From: Amycolatopsis sp. EV170708-02-1
GTDB lineage: Bacteria; Actinomycetota; Actinomycetes; Mycobacteriales; Pseudonocardiaceae
NCBI RefSeq assembly: GCF_022479115.1
Contig: NZ_CP092497.1
Location: 8,184,001-8,248,000, forward strand
Direction of reading: 5' to 3'
DNA: 64,000 bases
The notes beneath the pieces are model-generated. The model did not search any database and was not told the origin of the DNA. It saw only the letters and a program-made list of their open reading frames with translations. Made by a program: the position numbers and the translations under genes. Of the stretch, positions 8,500-17,471 are shown piece by piece. Positions within the stretch are counted from its first letter, which is position 1, and every line of letters begins with the position of its first letter.

Positions 8500-9588
8500 G
8501 TGACCACTGACAACCACATTGCAGCCCCGTCCTTCGACCGGATGCGCAACATGCTGGTGCGCGCGGCCGAAGTGCGTGAGAGCGAACAGCAGCAGATCTT
8601 CGACGCGCTCGACGACATCTACGCACGTCTGGCCCCGGTCGACTCGCTCGGCGCGGTGCGCAAGCGGCTCTCCGAGATGCCCGACCGCACCGAGACCAGC
8701 GTGCTCGCCGAGCGGCTCGACGAGACCATGTCGCGGCTCGAAGCGCAGGACACCGCGATCGCCGCGCTGACCCGCGCCGTCGAAAGCATCGTCGACAAGC
8801 TGGCCAAGCCGTTCGCTCAGCTCGACGGCCGCCTCGACGGCATGGCCGCGCGTCTGGAAGGCGTCGGGGGCCGGATGGACGGGCTCGAGGACAAGCTCCA
8901 GAACATCCACCGCCGTCTCGACGAGCTCGGCGCGCACCTCGACAAGCAGGACGTGAAGACCGACGCGCTGCCGCAGTCGGTGATCGGCCCGGTGCGCGAG
9001 CGCGTCGAGCAGGCCGAGTCCACCCTGCGGGACCGCGTCGACACCGTCGACCGCGAGCTGCGCACCCGCGTCGAGAACCTCGACAAGGCCACCAAGGAAA
9101 GCCTCACCGCGAACACCGAGGCGCTGAAGACCGCACTGACCGAGACCGGCGAGATGGTCGACGCCTCGGAGCGCCTCGACGGCCTCGGCGACCGCCTTGA
9201 GAAGGTCACCTCGCGGCTCGACGACCTGGCCGAGCGGCTCGACAAGGTCGAGGACGGCTTCACCGGGCGCCTCGGCGACCTCGACGGCTCGATCCGCTCC
9301 GGCCTGTCGAAGGTCGAGAGCACGCTGCAGAAGCAGCCGGACACCGACTCGGTCGACTCGCTGGTGCGCAAGAGCAACGACGAATCCGTGCGCCGCATCG
9401 GCGGCCAGCTGGACGAGGCCATGGCGACCTTCGCGGAGCTGATGCTCGGCGGCGGACCGGCCGTGCAGCAGATCTCCCCGCCGCCGCCCGCCCCGCGTCA
9501 GCCGCGCCGCAGCTCGCGCAACGGCCGGGCGCCCAAGGCGGCCGACGCCAAGGCGAAGGCCGACGGCGGCGACGAGACCACGGACTGA
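8500..9588 (+). CDS. Long coiled-coil hypothetical protein
   Basis: A 362-aa protein with no membrane or signal segment. Residues ~15-310 are a nearly continuous heptad-like coiled coil rich in repeated 'RLDxLxxRLxxxE' units (for example DRLEKVTSRLDDLAERLDKV). A proline-rich joint (PPPPAPRQPRR) and a short basic, Ala/Lys-rich tail follow. Basic tails of this kind can bind nucleic acid, but that is a guess. Start GTG at 8500. It is divergent from add and followed by repeats and hairpins. Function unknown. Confidence 0.78.
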   Translation: MTTDNHIAAPSFDRMRNMLVRAAEVRESEQQQIFDALDDIYARLAPVDSLGAVRKRLSEMPDRTETSVLAERLDETMSRLEAQDTAIAALTRAVESIVDKLAKPFAQLDGRLDGMAARLEGVGGRMDGLEDKLQNIHRRLDELGAHLDKQDVKTDALPQSVIGPVRERVEQAESTLRDRVDTVDRELRTRVENLDKATKESLTANTEALKTALTETGEMVDASERLDGLGDRLEKVTSRLDDLAERLDKVEDGFTGRLGDLDGSIRSGLSKVESTLQKQPDTDSVDSLVRKSNDESVRRIGGQLDEAMATFAELMLGGGPAVQQISPPPPAPRQPRRSSRNGRAPKAADAKAKADGGDETTD

Positions 9589-9598
9589 CGCTTTCTCC

Positions 9599-9663
9599 CG
9601 CGTTTCGTCCTCTGATCGCTGAAGTGCGTACTGCGAACTACCGCAACTAGAGGACGAAACGCG
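9599..9663. repeat. Dispersed repeat family 2, copy 1, with 15-bp terminal inverted repeats
   Basis: CGCGTTTCGTCCTCT (9599-9613) is repeated in inverted form at 9649-9663. Read on the minus strand from 9663, the sequence runs into TGCGGTAGTT and matches the copy at 9949-9990, so this is a dispersed element rather than a simple terminator. Confidence 0.7.
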
Positions 9664-9680
9664 GCAACGCTCTCCTAGCA

Positions 9681-9727
9681 CGTGAAGGCCCCCTTCCCTC
9701 GGCTTCGCCTGGGACGGGGCCTTCACG
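9681..9727. terminator. Terminator hairpin of the TGAAGGCCCC family
   Basis: CGTGAAGGCCCC (9681-9692) pairs with GGGGCCTTCACG (9716-9727). It shares its core with hairpins at 10007, 20905, 22018 and 36822. Confidence 0.8.
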
Positions 9728-9752
9728 CTTCTCGGGCCTGGCTCCCCGCGCC

Positions 9753-9879
9753 GACCTGCGTTTAGCGGGCTAAACGCGATCCGGCCACGCCCACGCCGCC
9801 GACCTGCGTTTAGCCCCCTAATCGCGATCCGGCCACCCCCACGCCGGCGACCTGCGTTTAGCGGGCTAATCGCGATCCG
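9753..9879. repeat. Three copies of the GCGTTTAGC/GCTAAACGC palindromic repeat
   Basis: Cores lie at 9758-9777 (perfect palindrome), 9806-9825 and 9854-9873 (right arm diverged to CTAATCGC). Each is preceded by GACCT and followed by GATCCGG, with a period near 48 bp. The array lies in a gene-free stretch (9589-10102) between two convergent genes. Confidence 0.85.
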
Positions 9880-9948
9880 GTCGGCCAGCACCGGTGTCCC
9901 CGATGCGGCATTGGAGACACCTGCTCCTGGCACGCCTCCCTCGTGCCT

Positions 9949-9990
9949 CGCGTTTAGTCCTCTGGATGCGGTAGTTGTACGCGCAAGTAC
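9949..9990 (+). repeat. Dispersed repeat family 2, copy 2
   Basis: CGCGTTTAGTCCTCT is followed by TGCGGTAGTT. It aligns with the reverse complement of 9624-9663 at most positions. Confidence 0.65.
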
Positions 9991-10006
9991 CGGGCACCTC
10001 CCGGAC

Positions 10007-10059
10007 GTCCTGAAGGCCACCTTTGAGACGTTCGACGTCTCAAAGGTGGCCTTCAGGAC
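10007..10059. terminator. Perfect 24-bp-stem hairpin
   Basis: Arms 10007-10030 and 10036-10059 are exact reverse complements around the loop TTCGA. The outer part is TCCTGAAGGCC, tying it to the TGAAGGCC hairpin family. It lies 44 bp beyond the deoA stop and probably ends that operon. Confidence 0.85.
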
Positions 10060-10079
10060 ACGGGGATCGCGAGCAGATC

Positions 10080-10099
10080 GCGTTTAGCCCGCTAAACGC
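10080..10099. repeat. Palindromic repeat GCGTTTAGC family, copy at the deoA 3' end
   Basis: The core GCGTTTAGCCCGCTAAACGC is a perfect 9-bp-arm palindrome, ending 3 bp before the deoA stop codon (10103-10105, minus strand). Confidence 0.85.
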
Positions 10100-10102
10100 A
10101 GG

Positions 10103-11383
10103 TCAGGGCCGCACGGTCTCCAGGACGAGCGGAGCGGAGGCCGGAGCCTCCGAGGAGACGGCGTAGGCGTCTTCGAGCGCAGCGAGAGCCGAAGGAACAG
10201 CGTCCGGCGTATCGGTGTGCAGCTCCAGCAGCGGCTGCCCGGCCGAAACCTTGTCGCCCGGCTTCGCCAGGCACAGCACACCGGCCGCGGCCTGCACCGG
10301 ATCCTCCTTGCGCGCCCGCCCGGCCCCGAGCCGCCAAGCGGCGACCCCGACCGAGTAAGCGTCCAGAGACGACAAGACGCCGTCCGAAGGCGCCGGAACC
10401 ACGTGCACATGCTTAGGCCGCGGCAAAGCGGCCTCCGGATCCCCGCCCTGCGCGGCGATCATCCGGCACCACGTCTCGTAAGCCCGGCCGGAAGCCAGCA
10501 CCTCGGCCGGGTCCACATCGGACAATCCGGCCAGCGACAGCATCTCCCGCGCCAAAGCCACCGTCAGCTCGACGACGTCGGCCGGGCCACCGCCGCGCAG
10601 CACCTCGACCGACTCCGCGACCTCGATCGCGTTCCCGACGGCGTTCCCGAGCGGCACGTTCATGTCCGTGATCAGCGCCGTCGTCGCGACGCCGTGCGCG
10701 GTCCCGATCTCCACCAGCGTCCGCGCGAGTTCACGGGCCTGCGGCAGCGTCTTCATGAACGCGCCCGAACCTGTCTTCACGTCGAGAACCAGCCCGGCCG
10801 ACCCCTCGGCGATCTTCTTGCTCATGATCGAGCTCGCGATCAGCGGGATCGACTCCACCGTCGAAGTCACGTCCCGCAGCGCGTACAGCTTCTTGTCCGC
10901 CGGAGCCAGCCCTTCAGTGGCCGCGCAGACCACCGCGCCGACCTCTTCGAGCTGCCGGACGATCTCCGATGTCGACAAAGCGGCACGCCAGCCCGGAATC
11001 GACTCCAGTTTGTCCAGCGTCCCGCCGGTGTGCCCGAGCCCGCGCCCGGACAGCTGCGGCACCGCCGCGCCGCAGGCCGCGACGAGCGGCGCCAGCGGGA
11101 GCGTGATCTTGTCGCCGACCCCGCCGGTCGAATGCTTGTCGATCGTCGGACGGCTGACCTTCAGATCGAGCCGCTCCCCCGACGAGATCATCGCGCCGGT
11201 CCAGCGCGCGATCTCGCCGGAGTCCATGCCCCGCAGGAAGATGGCCATCGCGAGCGCGGCCATCTGTTCCTCGGCGATGTCGCCGCGCGTGTACGCGTCG
11301 ATGGTCCAGTCGATCTGCTCGTCGGTGAGCCGTCCACCGTCCCGCTTCGCGCGGATGACGTCGACGGCGGCGAACGCGCTCAC
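10103..11383 (-). CDS. deoA: Thymidine phosphorylase
   Basis: A 426-aa nucleoside phosphorylase that splits thymidine or other pyrimidine nucleosides with phosphate. The family signature SGRGLGHTGGTLDKLESIPG and the phosphate-site KHSTGGVGDK are intact, and the C-terminal lid domain (YSVGVAAWRLGAGRARKEDP) is full length. Start GTG at 11383 overlaps the cdd stop as GTGA (11380-11383), which indicates translational coupling; the longer open frame upstream is the shadow of cdd. It is the last gene of the nucleoside uptake and salvage operon. Confidence 0.95.
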   Translation of the reverse strand: MSAFAAVDVIRAKRDGGRLTDEQIDWTIDAYTRGDIAEEQMAALAMAIFLRGMDSGEIARWTGAMISSGERLDLKVSRPTIDKHSTGGVGDKITLPLAPLVAACGAAVPQLSGRGLGHTGGTLDKLESIPGWRAALSTSEIVRQLEEVGAVVCAATEGLAPADKKLYALRDVTSTVESIPLIASSIMSKKIAEGSAGLVLDVKTGSGAFMKTLPQARELARTLVEIGTAHGVATTALITDMNVPLGNAVGNAIEVAESVEVLRGGGPADVVELTVALAREMLSLAGLSDVDPAEVLASGRAYETWCRMIAAQGGDPEAALPRPKHVHVVPAPSDGVLSSLDAYSVGVAAWRLGAGRARKEDPVQAAAGVLCLAKPGDKVSAGQPLLELHTDTPDAVPSALAALEDAYAVSSEAPASAPLVLETVRP

Positions 11384-11769
11384 GGCAGATCGTCCGGGCC
11401 GAAGGCGTCCGGCAGCACGGCCGACATCGGCAGGATGCCGCTCGGGGTGTCCACCAGGCAGTCGGAACCGCCGTGCTCGAACAGGATCTGACGGCAGCGC
11501 CCGCACGGCATCAGCAGAGCGCCTTCACCGCTGCGGCACGCGACGGCGACGAGCTTGCCGCCGCCGGTCAGCCGCAGCTGCCCCGCCATCGTGCATTCCG
11601 CGCACATTCCCAAGCCGTACGAAGCGTTCTCGACGTTGCAGCCGACGACGATCCGGCCGTCGTCCACCACAGCGGCGACACCGACGTGCAAGCCCGAGTA
11701 CGGCGCGTACGCCGACTTCGCCGCCTCGACGGCTTGAGCCCGCAAGGCTTCCCAGTCGTACTCAGCCAT
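11380..11769 (-). CDS. cdd: Cytidine deaminase
   Basis: A 129-aa, tetrameric-type cytidine deaminase (cytidine to uridine). The zinc site is MCAE (Cys, with catalytic Glu) plus PCGRC, and the substrate loop is CNVENASYG. Length and motif order are normal. Start ATG at 11769 lies 1 bp from the stop of the permease gene upstream; an earlier ATG at 11781 would overlap that gene. Coupled to deoA by a GTGA overlap. Confidence 0.95.
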   Translation of the reverse strand: MAEYDWEALRAQAVEAAKSAYAPYSGLHVGVAAVVDDGRIVVGCNVENASYGLGMCAECTMAGQLRLTGGGKLVAVACRSGEGALLMPCGRCRQILFEHGGSDCLVDTPSGILPMSAVLPDAFGPDDLP

Positions 11770-11770
11770 G

Positions 11771-13045
11771 TCAGTCCTCACCTCGCCGATAGGTGGCGCC
11801 GATCGCCTTGGGCGGCCGCAGCCGCTGTGAGGCCACCGCCAGCACGATCAGCGTCACGAAATGCGCGGTGTACGGGATGAGGTCGCTGGGCAGGTCGTCG
11901 TTGGTCCAGTAGATCGCGTACAGCGCGGCGGCGCCGACGACACCGAGCGCGGAGGCGATCCACTGACGGCGGAACAGCTGCACCGCCACGATCACGGCCA
12001 GCAGGATCACCGCGCCGTACAGCAGCGCGAGCACCGCGGTGCCGCCACCGGCGAGCTGGAGACCGTCCGCGTACCCGAACAGCGCCGCGCCGCCGAGCAG
12101 GCCGCCCGGCCGCCAGTTGCCGAAGATCATCGCCGCGAGGCCGATGTACCCGCGGTTGTTGGTCTGGTTCTCCAGGTAGTCCGCACCGCCGGCGAGCAGC
12201 ACGAGCGACGCGCCACCCATTCCGGCGAGCCCGCCGGAGATGATCATGGCGACGTACTTGTGCAGGTAGACCTTCACACCGAGGGACTCGGCCGCGACCG
12301 GGTTCTCACCGCAGGACCGCAGCCGCAGGCCGAACCGCGTGCGCCACAGCACGAAATAGCTGATCGGCACCAGCGCGATCGCGATCATCGTCAGCGGCGC
12401 GACCTCGGTGATCAGGCCGTTCAGGATGCCTGCCAGATCCGAGATGAAGACGCGCTGCATCTTTTCCAGATCCGACAACCAGTCCGAGAGGAAGGTCGCC
12501 GAATAGGTGTCGAACTTCGGCACCGGCGGCGACTGGCGCGGGTTCCCCGAAAGCGGGGTGAACACCAGGTTCGCCAGGTACTTCGCGACACCGAGGCCGA
12601 GCAGGTTGATCGCCACACCGGAGACGATGTGGTTGACGTTGAAGGTCACCGTCGCGACGGCGTGCAGCAGCCCGCCGAGCGCGCCGAACACGACCGCCGC
12701 GATCAGCCCGGCCCAGACACCGCCGTGGTACGCACCCCACGCGGCGCCCCAGGTGCCGAGGATCATCATGCCTTCGAGGCCGATGTTGATCACGCCCGCG
12801 CGTTCGGCCCAGAGCCCGCCGAGCGCGCACAGCAGGATCGGCAGGGCCAGCCGCAGCGCGGTGTGCGCGGTGTTGGTCGAGGTCAGCGTGTTGACGCCGG
12901 TGGCGTACGACGCGATCGCGAGCACACCGACCGCCAGCAGGCCCCAGATGGCGCCTTTGAGCCAGCCCGGGATGCGCCGCTTCGGCGGCTTCACCGGCAT
13001 GGTGGTGCCGCCGGTGTTGGGCGAAAGAACGTCCGCGGTGGTCAC
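11771..13045 (-). CDS. ABC transporter permease, nucleoside uptake (second permease)
   Basis: A 424-aa inner-membrane permease of the BPD_transp_2 type, with about 9-10 hydrophobic helices. It contains the diagnostic ERAGVINIGLEGMMILGTW and, further on, GENPVAAESLGV. Homologues form the second permease of BMP-family nucleoside ABC transporters. Start GTG at 13045 overlaps the stop of the previous permease (GTGA). The N-terminal ~45 residues are cytoplasmic and basic (KPPKRRIPGWLKG). Confidence 0.93.
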   Translation of the reverse strand: MTTADVLSPNTGGTTMPVKPPKRRIPGWLKGAIWGLLAVGVLAIASYATGVNTLTSTNTAHTALRLALPILLCALGGLWAERAGVINIGLEGMMILGTWGAAWGAYHGGVWAGLIAAVVFGALGGLLHAVATVTFNVNHIVSGVAINLLGLGVAKYLANLVFTPLSGNPRQSPPVPKFDTYSATFLSDWLSDLEKMQRVFISDLAGILNGLITEVAPLTMIAIALVPISYFVLWRTRFGLRLRSCGENPVAAESLGVKVYLHKYVAMIISGGLAGMGGASLVLLAGGADYLENQTNNRGYIGLAAMIFGNWRPGGLLGGAALFGYADGLQLAGGGTAVLALLYGAVILLAVIVAVQLFRRQWIASALGVVGAAALYAIYWTNDDLPSDLIPYTAHFVTLIVLAVASQRLRPPKAIGATYRRGED

Positions 13046-14139
13046 ACCGCACCTCCCTCGGACACGCTGGAACCCTTGCGGCCGTTGCCCGCCAGCGCGC
13101 GACCCACGCGGCGTTGCTCGGCGGCCAGGTCGGCGCGGCGCACGATCTCGTACGCGATGACGACCGACAGCACGATCACGCCCTGCATGATCGTGGCGAT
13201 CTCTTTGGACACGTTGATCTGTTCCAGCGAAACGGCGGACCGGTCGAGGAACGCCCAAAGCAGGGCGCCCAGCGCGATCCCGGCCGGGTGGTTACGCCCG
13301 AGCAGGGCGACCGCGATACCGGTGAAGCCGTACATCTGGGTCGAGGTGATGCCGTAGCTGAAGTCGCGGCCGAGCAGTTCCGGCATCGCGACCAGGCCGG
13401 CGACACCACCGGAAAGCAGCATCGCGATCAACGTCATCTTCTTGGCGTTGACACCACCCGCCGCGGCGGCCGTCGTCGATTCACCGGAGGCCTTGAGCTC
13501 GAAGCCGAACCGGGTCCGGTTGAGCATGAACCAGTAGGCCCCGCCGATCAGCGCCGCGATGACCACGAAGCCGAACAGCTCGCCGGAGCCGATCGGGATA
13601 CCGGGGATCCGGCCGGTTTCGGCGATCTCGCGGGTGGCGATGTTGTTGCCGGTCTGCACGCCGAACTGGTCCGCGTTGACCAGGAACGCCACAATGCCGC
13701 CGACGATCGCGTTCAGCATGATCGTCGAGATGACCTCGGAAACGCCGCGGGTCACCTTCAGCACGGCGGGGATGGCCGCGTAGAGCATGCCGCTGGCCAC
13801 CGCGACGATCAGGATCGCGATCACGTGGATCACCGGCGGCAGCTGCAGCGCCCCGCCGATGATGGCGGTGACGATGGCGGCGAACCGGTACTGGCCCTCG
13901 ACACCGATGTTGAAGAGGTTCATCTGGAAGCCGATGGCCACCGCGAGCCCGGACAGGTAGTAGACCGTCGCGAGGTTCACCGTGTCGACGGCCGTCGAGC
14001 CCTTGAAGAGCTGGCCGATCATCGTGCCGTAGGCCTGGAGCGGATCCGCGCCCGAGATGATCAGCGCGATGGCCGTCAGGATGACCGCGAAAACGATCGC
14101 GAGCAGAGGCGGCAGCAGCCTCGTACGCCAGGAACTCAC
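13042..14139 (-). CDS. ABC transporter permease, nucleoside uptake (first permease)
   Basis: A 365-aa membrane permease with about eight helices. Diagnostic segments are GFQMNLFNIGVEGQYRFAAI and, near the cytoplasmic loop, ASGESTTAAAAGGVNAKK, which correspond to the EAA-like loop of BPD_transp_2 permeases. Start GTG at 14139 overlaps the ATPase stop by GTGA and opens directly into the first helix (SSWRTRLLPPLLAIVFAVIL); the longer open frame upstream is the shadow of the ATPase. Confidence 0.93.
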   Translation of the reverse strand: MSSWRTRLLPPLLAIVFAVILTAIALIISGADPLQAYGTMIGQLFKGSTAVDTVNLATVYYLSGLAVAIGFQMNLFNIGVEGQYRFAAIVTAIIGGALQLPPVIHVIAILIVAVASGMLYAAIPAVLKVTRGVSEVISTIMLNAIVGGIVAFLVNADQFGVQTGNNIATREIAETGRIPGIPIGSGELFGFVVIAALIGGAYWFMLNRTRFGFELKASGESTTAAAAGGVNAKKMTLIAMLLSGGVAGLVAMPELLGRDFSYGITSTQMYGFTGIAVALLGRNHPAGIALGALLWAFLDRSAVSLEQINVSKEIATIMQGVIVLSVVIAYEIVRRADLAAEQRRVGRALAGNGRKGSSVSEGGAV

Positions 14140-15710
14140 GCTGCACCTTCTTCGTCTTCGGAAGCACCCGTCATCGCGGAGCCCAGTTCCTGCGGGGTCA
14201 CGGTGGCGGGGTCGGCCTCGCCGACCAGCCGTCCGCGCAGCATGACCTGGATGGTGTCGGAAAGCCCGATCAGCTCGTCGAGGTCGGCCGAAATCAGCAG
14301 GACGGCCAGTCCCGCGGCACGCGCCTGGCGGATCTGTTCCCAGATCAGCGCCTGCGCGCCGACGTCGACACCGCGCGTCGGATGCGACGCGATCAGCAGC
14401 ACCGGCTCGCCGGAAAGCTCGCGCCCGACGATCAGCTTCTGCTGGTTGCCACCCGAAAGCGCGGCGGCCGGGACGTCGATCCCCGGTGTGCGGACGTCGT
14501 ACTCCTCGACGATGCGGCGGGTGTCCTCCCGCGCGCCGTCGATGTCGAGCAACTGTCCTTTCGCGACCGGCTTGCGGGTCTGGTAGCCGAGGATCCGGTT
14601 GACCCACAACGGTTGCGTGAGCAGGAGGCTGTGCCGCGTGCGGTCTTCGGCGATGTAGCCGATCCCGGCCTCGCGGCGGGCGAGCGTCCCCAGTTTGTGC
14701 AGTTCGACGACCTTGCCGTCGACCTCGGTCAGTTCGATCCGGCCGCCGCCCTTGCGCATGCCCATGATCGTCTCGACGAGTTCGGTCTGGCCGTTGCCCT
14801 CGACGCCGGCGATCCCGAGCACCTCACCCGCGTGCACGGTGAAGGAGATGTGGTCGAGCACGTTCCGCTCGGAACCCTCGACGCTCAGGCACACGTCGTC
14901 CAGGCGGAGGACGTCCCGATCGGTGACGGTCGACTCGCGGGTCTCCGGGCTGGGCAGCTCCGTGCCGACCATCATCTCGGCCAGCTGACGTGAGGTGATC
15001 GTCTTCGGATCCGCCGTGCCGACGGTGGTGCCGCGGCGGATCACGGTGACCGTGTCGGCGATCGCGCGCACCTCGTCGAGCTTGTGCGAGATGAAGATGA
15101 AGGTGAAGCCGTCCTTCTGCATGGCGCGGACGGTCTCGAACAGCGCGTCGACCTCCTGTGGCACGAGCACCGCGGTGGGCTCGTCGAGGATGATGATCCG
15201 CGCGCCGCGGTAGAGCACCTTGACGATCTCCACGCGCTGGCGGTCGGCGACGCCGAGCTCTTCCAGCAGCGCGTCCGGGCGGGCGCGCAGGCCGACGCGT
15301 TCGGCGAGTTCCGCCAGCTTCGCCCTCGCCGCGCGGCCGATGCCGTGCAGGTTCTCCGCGCCGAGGAAGACGTTCTCCCCGACGGTCAGGTTGTCGGCCA
15401 GCATGAAGTGCTGGTGGACCATCCCGATCCCGGTCTTGATGGCGTCCTGCGGGTTGCGCAGTTTCACCGGTTCGCCGTTGATCGCGATGTCGCCCTCGTC
15501 CGGCTGTTGCATGCCGTAGAGGATCTTCATCAGGGTCGATTTGCCCGCGCCGTTCTCGCCGCAGACGGCGTGCACCTCGCCCTTGGTGACGGTGAGGTTG
15601 ACGTCGGAGTTGGCCACGACACCGGGGAATCGCTTCGTGATCCCGGTCAGCTGCACGGCCGGTTCACCCCGGTCGGGGGCGTCGGTGACCTCGGCCTGGG
15701 GAGCGCTCAT
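14136..15710 (-). CDS. ABC transporter ATP-binding protein, nucleoside uptake (tandem NBDs)
   Basis: A 524-aa protein with two nucleotide-binding domains in one chain, as in YufO/MglA-type importers. The first has Walker A GENGAGKST (about residues 51-59), Q-loop HQHFML and Walker B IIILDEPT. The second has a degenerate P-loop GVEGNGQTE lacking the Lys, signature LSGGNQQK, and a Walker B region reading LLIASHPTRG. One intact and one degenerate site is normal for this family. It energises the two permeases encoded downstream. ATG at 15710. Confidence 0.95.
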   Translation of the reverse strand: MSAPQAEVTDAPDRGEPAVQLTGITKRFPGVVANSDVNLTVTKGEVHAVCGENGAGKSTLMKILYGMQQPDEGDIAINGEPVKLRNPQDAIKTGIGMVHQHFMLADNLTVGENVFLGAENLHGIGRAARAKLAELAERVGLRARPDALLEELGVADRQRVEIVKVLYRGARIIILDEPTAVLVPQEVDALFETVRAMQKDGFTFIFISHKLDEVRAIADTVTVIRRGTTVGTADPKTITSRQLAEMMVGTELPSPETRESTVTDRDVLRLDDVCLSVEGSERNVLDHISFTVHAGEVLGIAGVEGNGQTELVETIMGMRKGGGRIELTEVDGKVVELHKLGTLARREAGIGYIAEDRTRHSLLLTQPLWVNRILGYQTRKPVAKGQLLDIDGAREDTRRIVEEYDVRTPGIDVPAAALSGGNQQKLIVGRELSGEPVLLIASHPTRGVDVGAQALIWEQIRQARAAGLAVLLISADLDELIGLSDTIQVMLRGRLVGEADPATVTPQELGSAMTGASEDEEGAA

Positions 15711-15742
15711 GAAAAAGCCATCCAGTTCTGGGTAAACAGGTT

Positions 15743-15784
15743 GGGGCTCGGAAGGGGTTACCCTCCCGAGCCCCGTACCTGGTG
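15743..15784 (-). promoter_or_regulatory. Intercistronic stem-loop between binding-protein and ATPase genes
   Basis: Arms GGGGCTCGG (15743-15751) and CCGAGCCCC (15776-15784) enclose a second stem AGGG/CCCT with loop GTTA. It starts 4 bp after the lipoprotein stop and has no U-run. This is typical of hairpins that stabilise or partly terminate mRNA, so the binding protein can be made in excess over the transporter core (inference). Confidence 0.7.
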
Positions 15785-15788
15785 AAGC

Positions 15789-16937
15789 TTACTTCTGCGG
15801 CTTGTCGGAAACGGTGATCGCCCCGGAGACGATCTGCGCCTTGTAGCCGTCGAGGACGTCCTTGATGTCGTCGACCTTGCCACCGGAGGTGGCGTAGCCG
15901 ATGCCGTCGACCTTGAGGTCGAACCGCTTCGGCAGGGTCGTCAGGTCGCCCTTCGCCAGCGCGCGCAGGTAGTCGAACACCGCCACGTCGACGCGCTTGA
16001 GCATCGAGGTGATGATGACGTCCTTCGACGCCTCGACCGTCTTCTGGTTGTACTGGTCGGAGTCGACACCGATGGCCATGGCGTTGTTCGACTTCGCGGC
16101 CTCGAAGACGCCCTTACCGGAGGCGCCGGCGGCGTGGTAGATCACGTCCGCGCCCTTGGCGATCTGCGCGGCGGCCTTCACGTTGCCCTTCGCCGGGTCC
16201 TGGAACCCGGAGAAGTCACCGGCCGGGGTGAGGTACTCGTCCTCGATCTTGGCCTTGCTCGAAGCGGCCTTCACGCCCTGAAGGAAGCCGGCCTCGAACT
16301 TCTGGATCAGCGGCGTGTTCACGCCACCGACGAAGCCGACGTGGCACTTCTTGGACTTGTAGGCGGCGGCGACACCGGCCAGGAACGAGCCCTGCTCCTC
16401 GGCGAACACCAGCGGGGTGACGTTCGGCGCCTTGACGGAGTCGTCGTCGACGATCGCGAACTGGGTGTTCGGGTACTTCGGCGCGATGGCGCCGACGGCC
16501 TTGGCGTAGGCGAAGCCGACCGCGATGACCGGGCTGAAGCCCTGCGAAGCGAGCTGGTCGAGACGCTGCGACTTCGCGGCCTCGTCCTCGGTCGCGGCGG
16601 CGGTGCTCTCGGTCACCGAGGTGACGCCGAGCTCGGCCTTCGCCTTGTCGGTACCGGCGGCGGCGGAGTCGTTGAACGACGCGTCGCCGCGGCCGCCGAC
16701 GTCGAAGGCCAGCGCGACCTTGAGCTTGCTGCCGTCGACCTTCTCACCGGCCTGGCTGGAGCTGGTCGAGGCGGCCGCCGCGGCGGGCGGCTTCGGCGCC
16801 GTCACGCAGCTGGCGGACTGGTCCCCGGAGCTCGCGTTGTTGTTGTTCCCCCCACCCGAATCCTTCGCGCACCCGGCCAGTACCAGTGCACCGGCCATGG
16901 CGGCGGCGGCCAGCGCGGTTCCACGCATGCGACGCAA
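15789..16937 (-). CDS. BMP-family (PnrA-like) nucleoside-binding lipoprotein
   Basis: A lipoprotein of about 382 aa. The signal peptide MRRMRGTALAAAAMAGALVL is followed by lipobox LAGC with the modified Cys at residue 23. The BMP domain shows LKVALAFDVGGRGDASFNDS at its start and GVDSDQ near its end. Homologues bind purine or other nucleosides outside the membrane for the ABC transporter encoded downstream. Start: TTG at 16937 is preferred because GGGAGGG is about 9 nt upstream; the in-frame ATG at 16928 would be too far from it. Confidence 0.93.
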   Translation of the reverse strand: MRRMRGTALAAAAMAGALVLAGCAKDSGGGNNNNASSGDQSASCVTAPKPPAAAAASTSSSQAGEKVDGSKLKVALAFDVGGRGDASFNDSAAAGTDKAKAELGVTSVTESTAAATEDEAAKSQRLDQLASQGFSPVIAVGFAYAKAVGAIAPKYPNTQFAIVDDDSVKAPNVTPLVFAEEQGSFLAGVAAAYKSKKCHVGFVGGVNTPLIQKFEAGFLQGVKAASSKAKIEDEYLTPAGDFSGFQDPAKGNVKAAAQIAKGADVIYHAAGASGKGVFEAAKSNNAMAIGVDSDQYNQKTVEASKDVIITSMLKRVDVAVFDYLRALAKGDLTTLPKRFDLKVDGIGYATSGGKVDDIKDVLDGYKAQIVSGAITVSDKPQK

Positions 16938-17471
16938 CGTGTGTCTCCCTCCCCGCTGATCCAGCGGATGGTCCGAAGAAAGCGACCCGGCGACGCTGCC
17001 GGGTTCGACCGAGAGACGGTACCTAACGGCCGCTTTGCTGCCATAGGAAAGGCACGCTACGTAACACAAACGTTTACTCATGAGTCGTAAGCGCGACGAA
17101 CGGAGTACGCACGGTGATCGGAATGGAGTAATCGCAGGCAGCGCGCGGCCCCCGGGCCGCGTGACGCGCCGAAGATCGTCACACACCGTTCAGACGCTCC
17201 GGCGGGCCGCTCGCGCGTCCACAGTGGACGAACCGGTGAGTTACCGGCCCTCGTCACTCGATCGTGCGAGGGTCCCGATGTCTGGTCCATCACACAGAGG
17301 AACCCGGAGGTGAGCCCACCGTGAGGTGCGGGTCTAGCATCCTTTTCATCCACGCTCGATGACCATGATCTCGGCACCGTCGCCGGAGCCGTCCCAGGTG
17401 GACGTCCCGGCGGCAGGCGCGGAAACCAGCGGTCAGCGGGCCCAAGCCATGACGTTGGAGGCCGTTCACCG
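16938..17471. other. 534-bp gene-free divergent promoter region (nucleoside operon / sdh)
   Basis: No supportable gene. On the nucleoside-operon side, two small hairpins sit in the likely 5' leader: CCGCTG/CAGCGG at 16953-16967, directly beside the ribosome site, and ACCCGGC/GCCGGGT at 16985-17004. On the sdh side TAGCAT (17335-17340) is a possible -10, giving a leader of about 125 nt. No known riboswitch motif was recognised. Confidence 0.5.

Noticed and set aside
9753..9879. CRISPR-like spacing of three repeats
   Set aside because: Repeats are 20-bp palindromes with short unequal gaps, no leader and no cas genes; copies are dispersed elsewhere.
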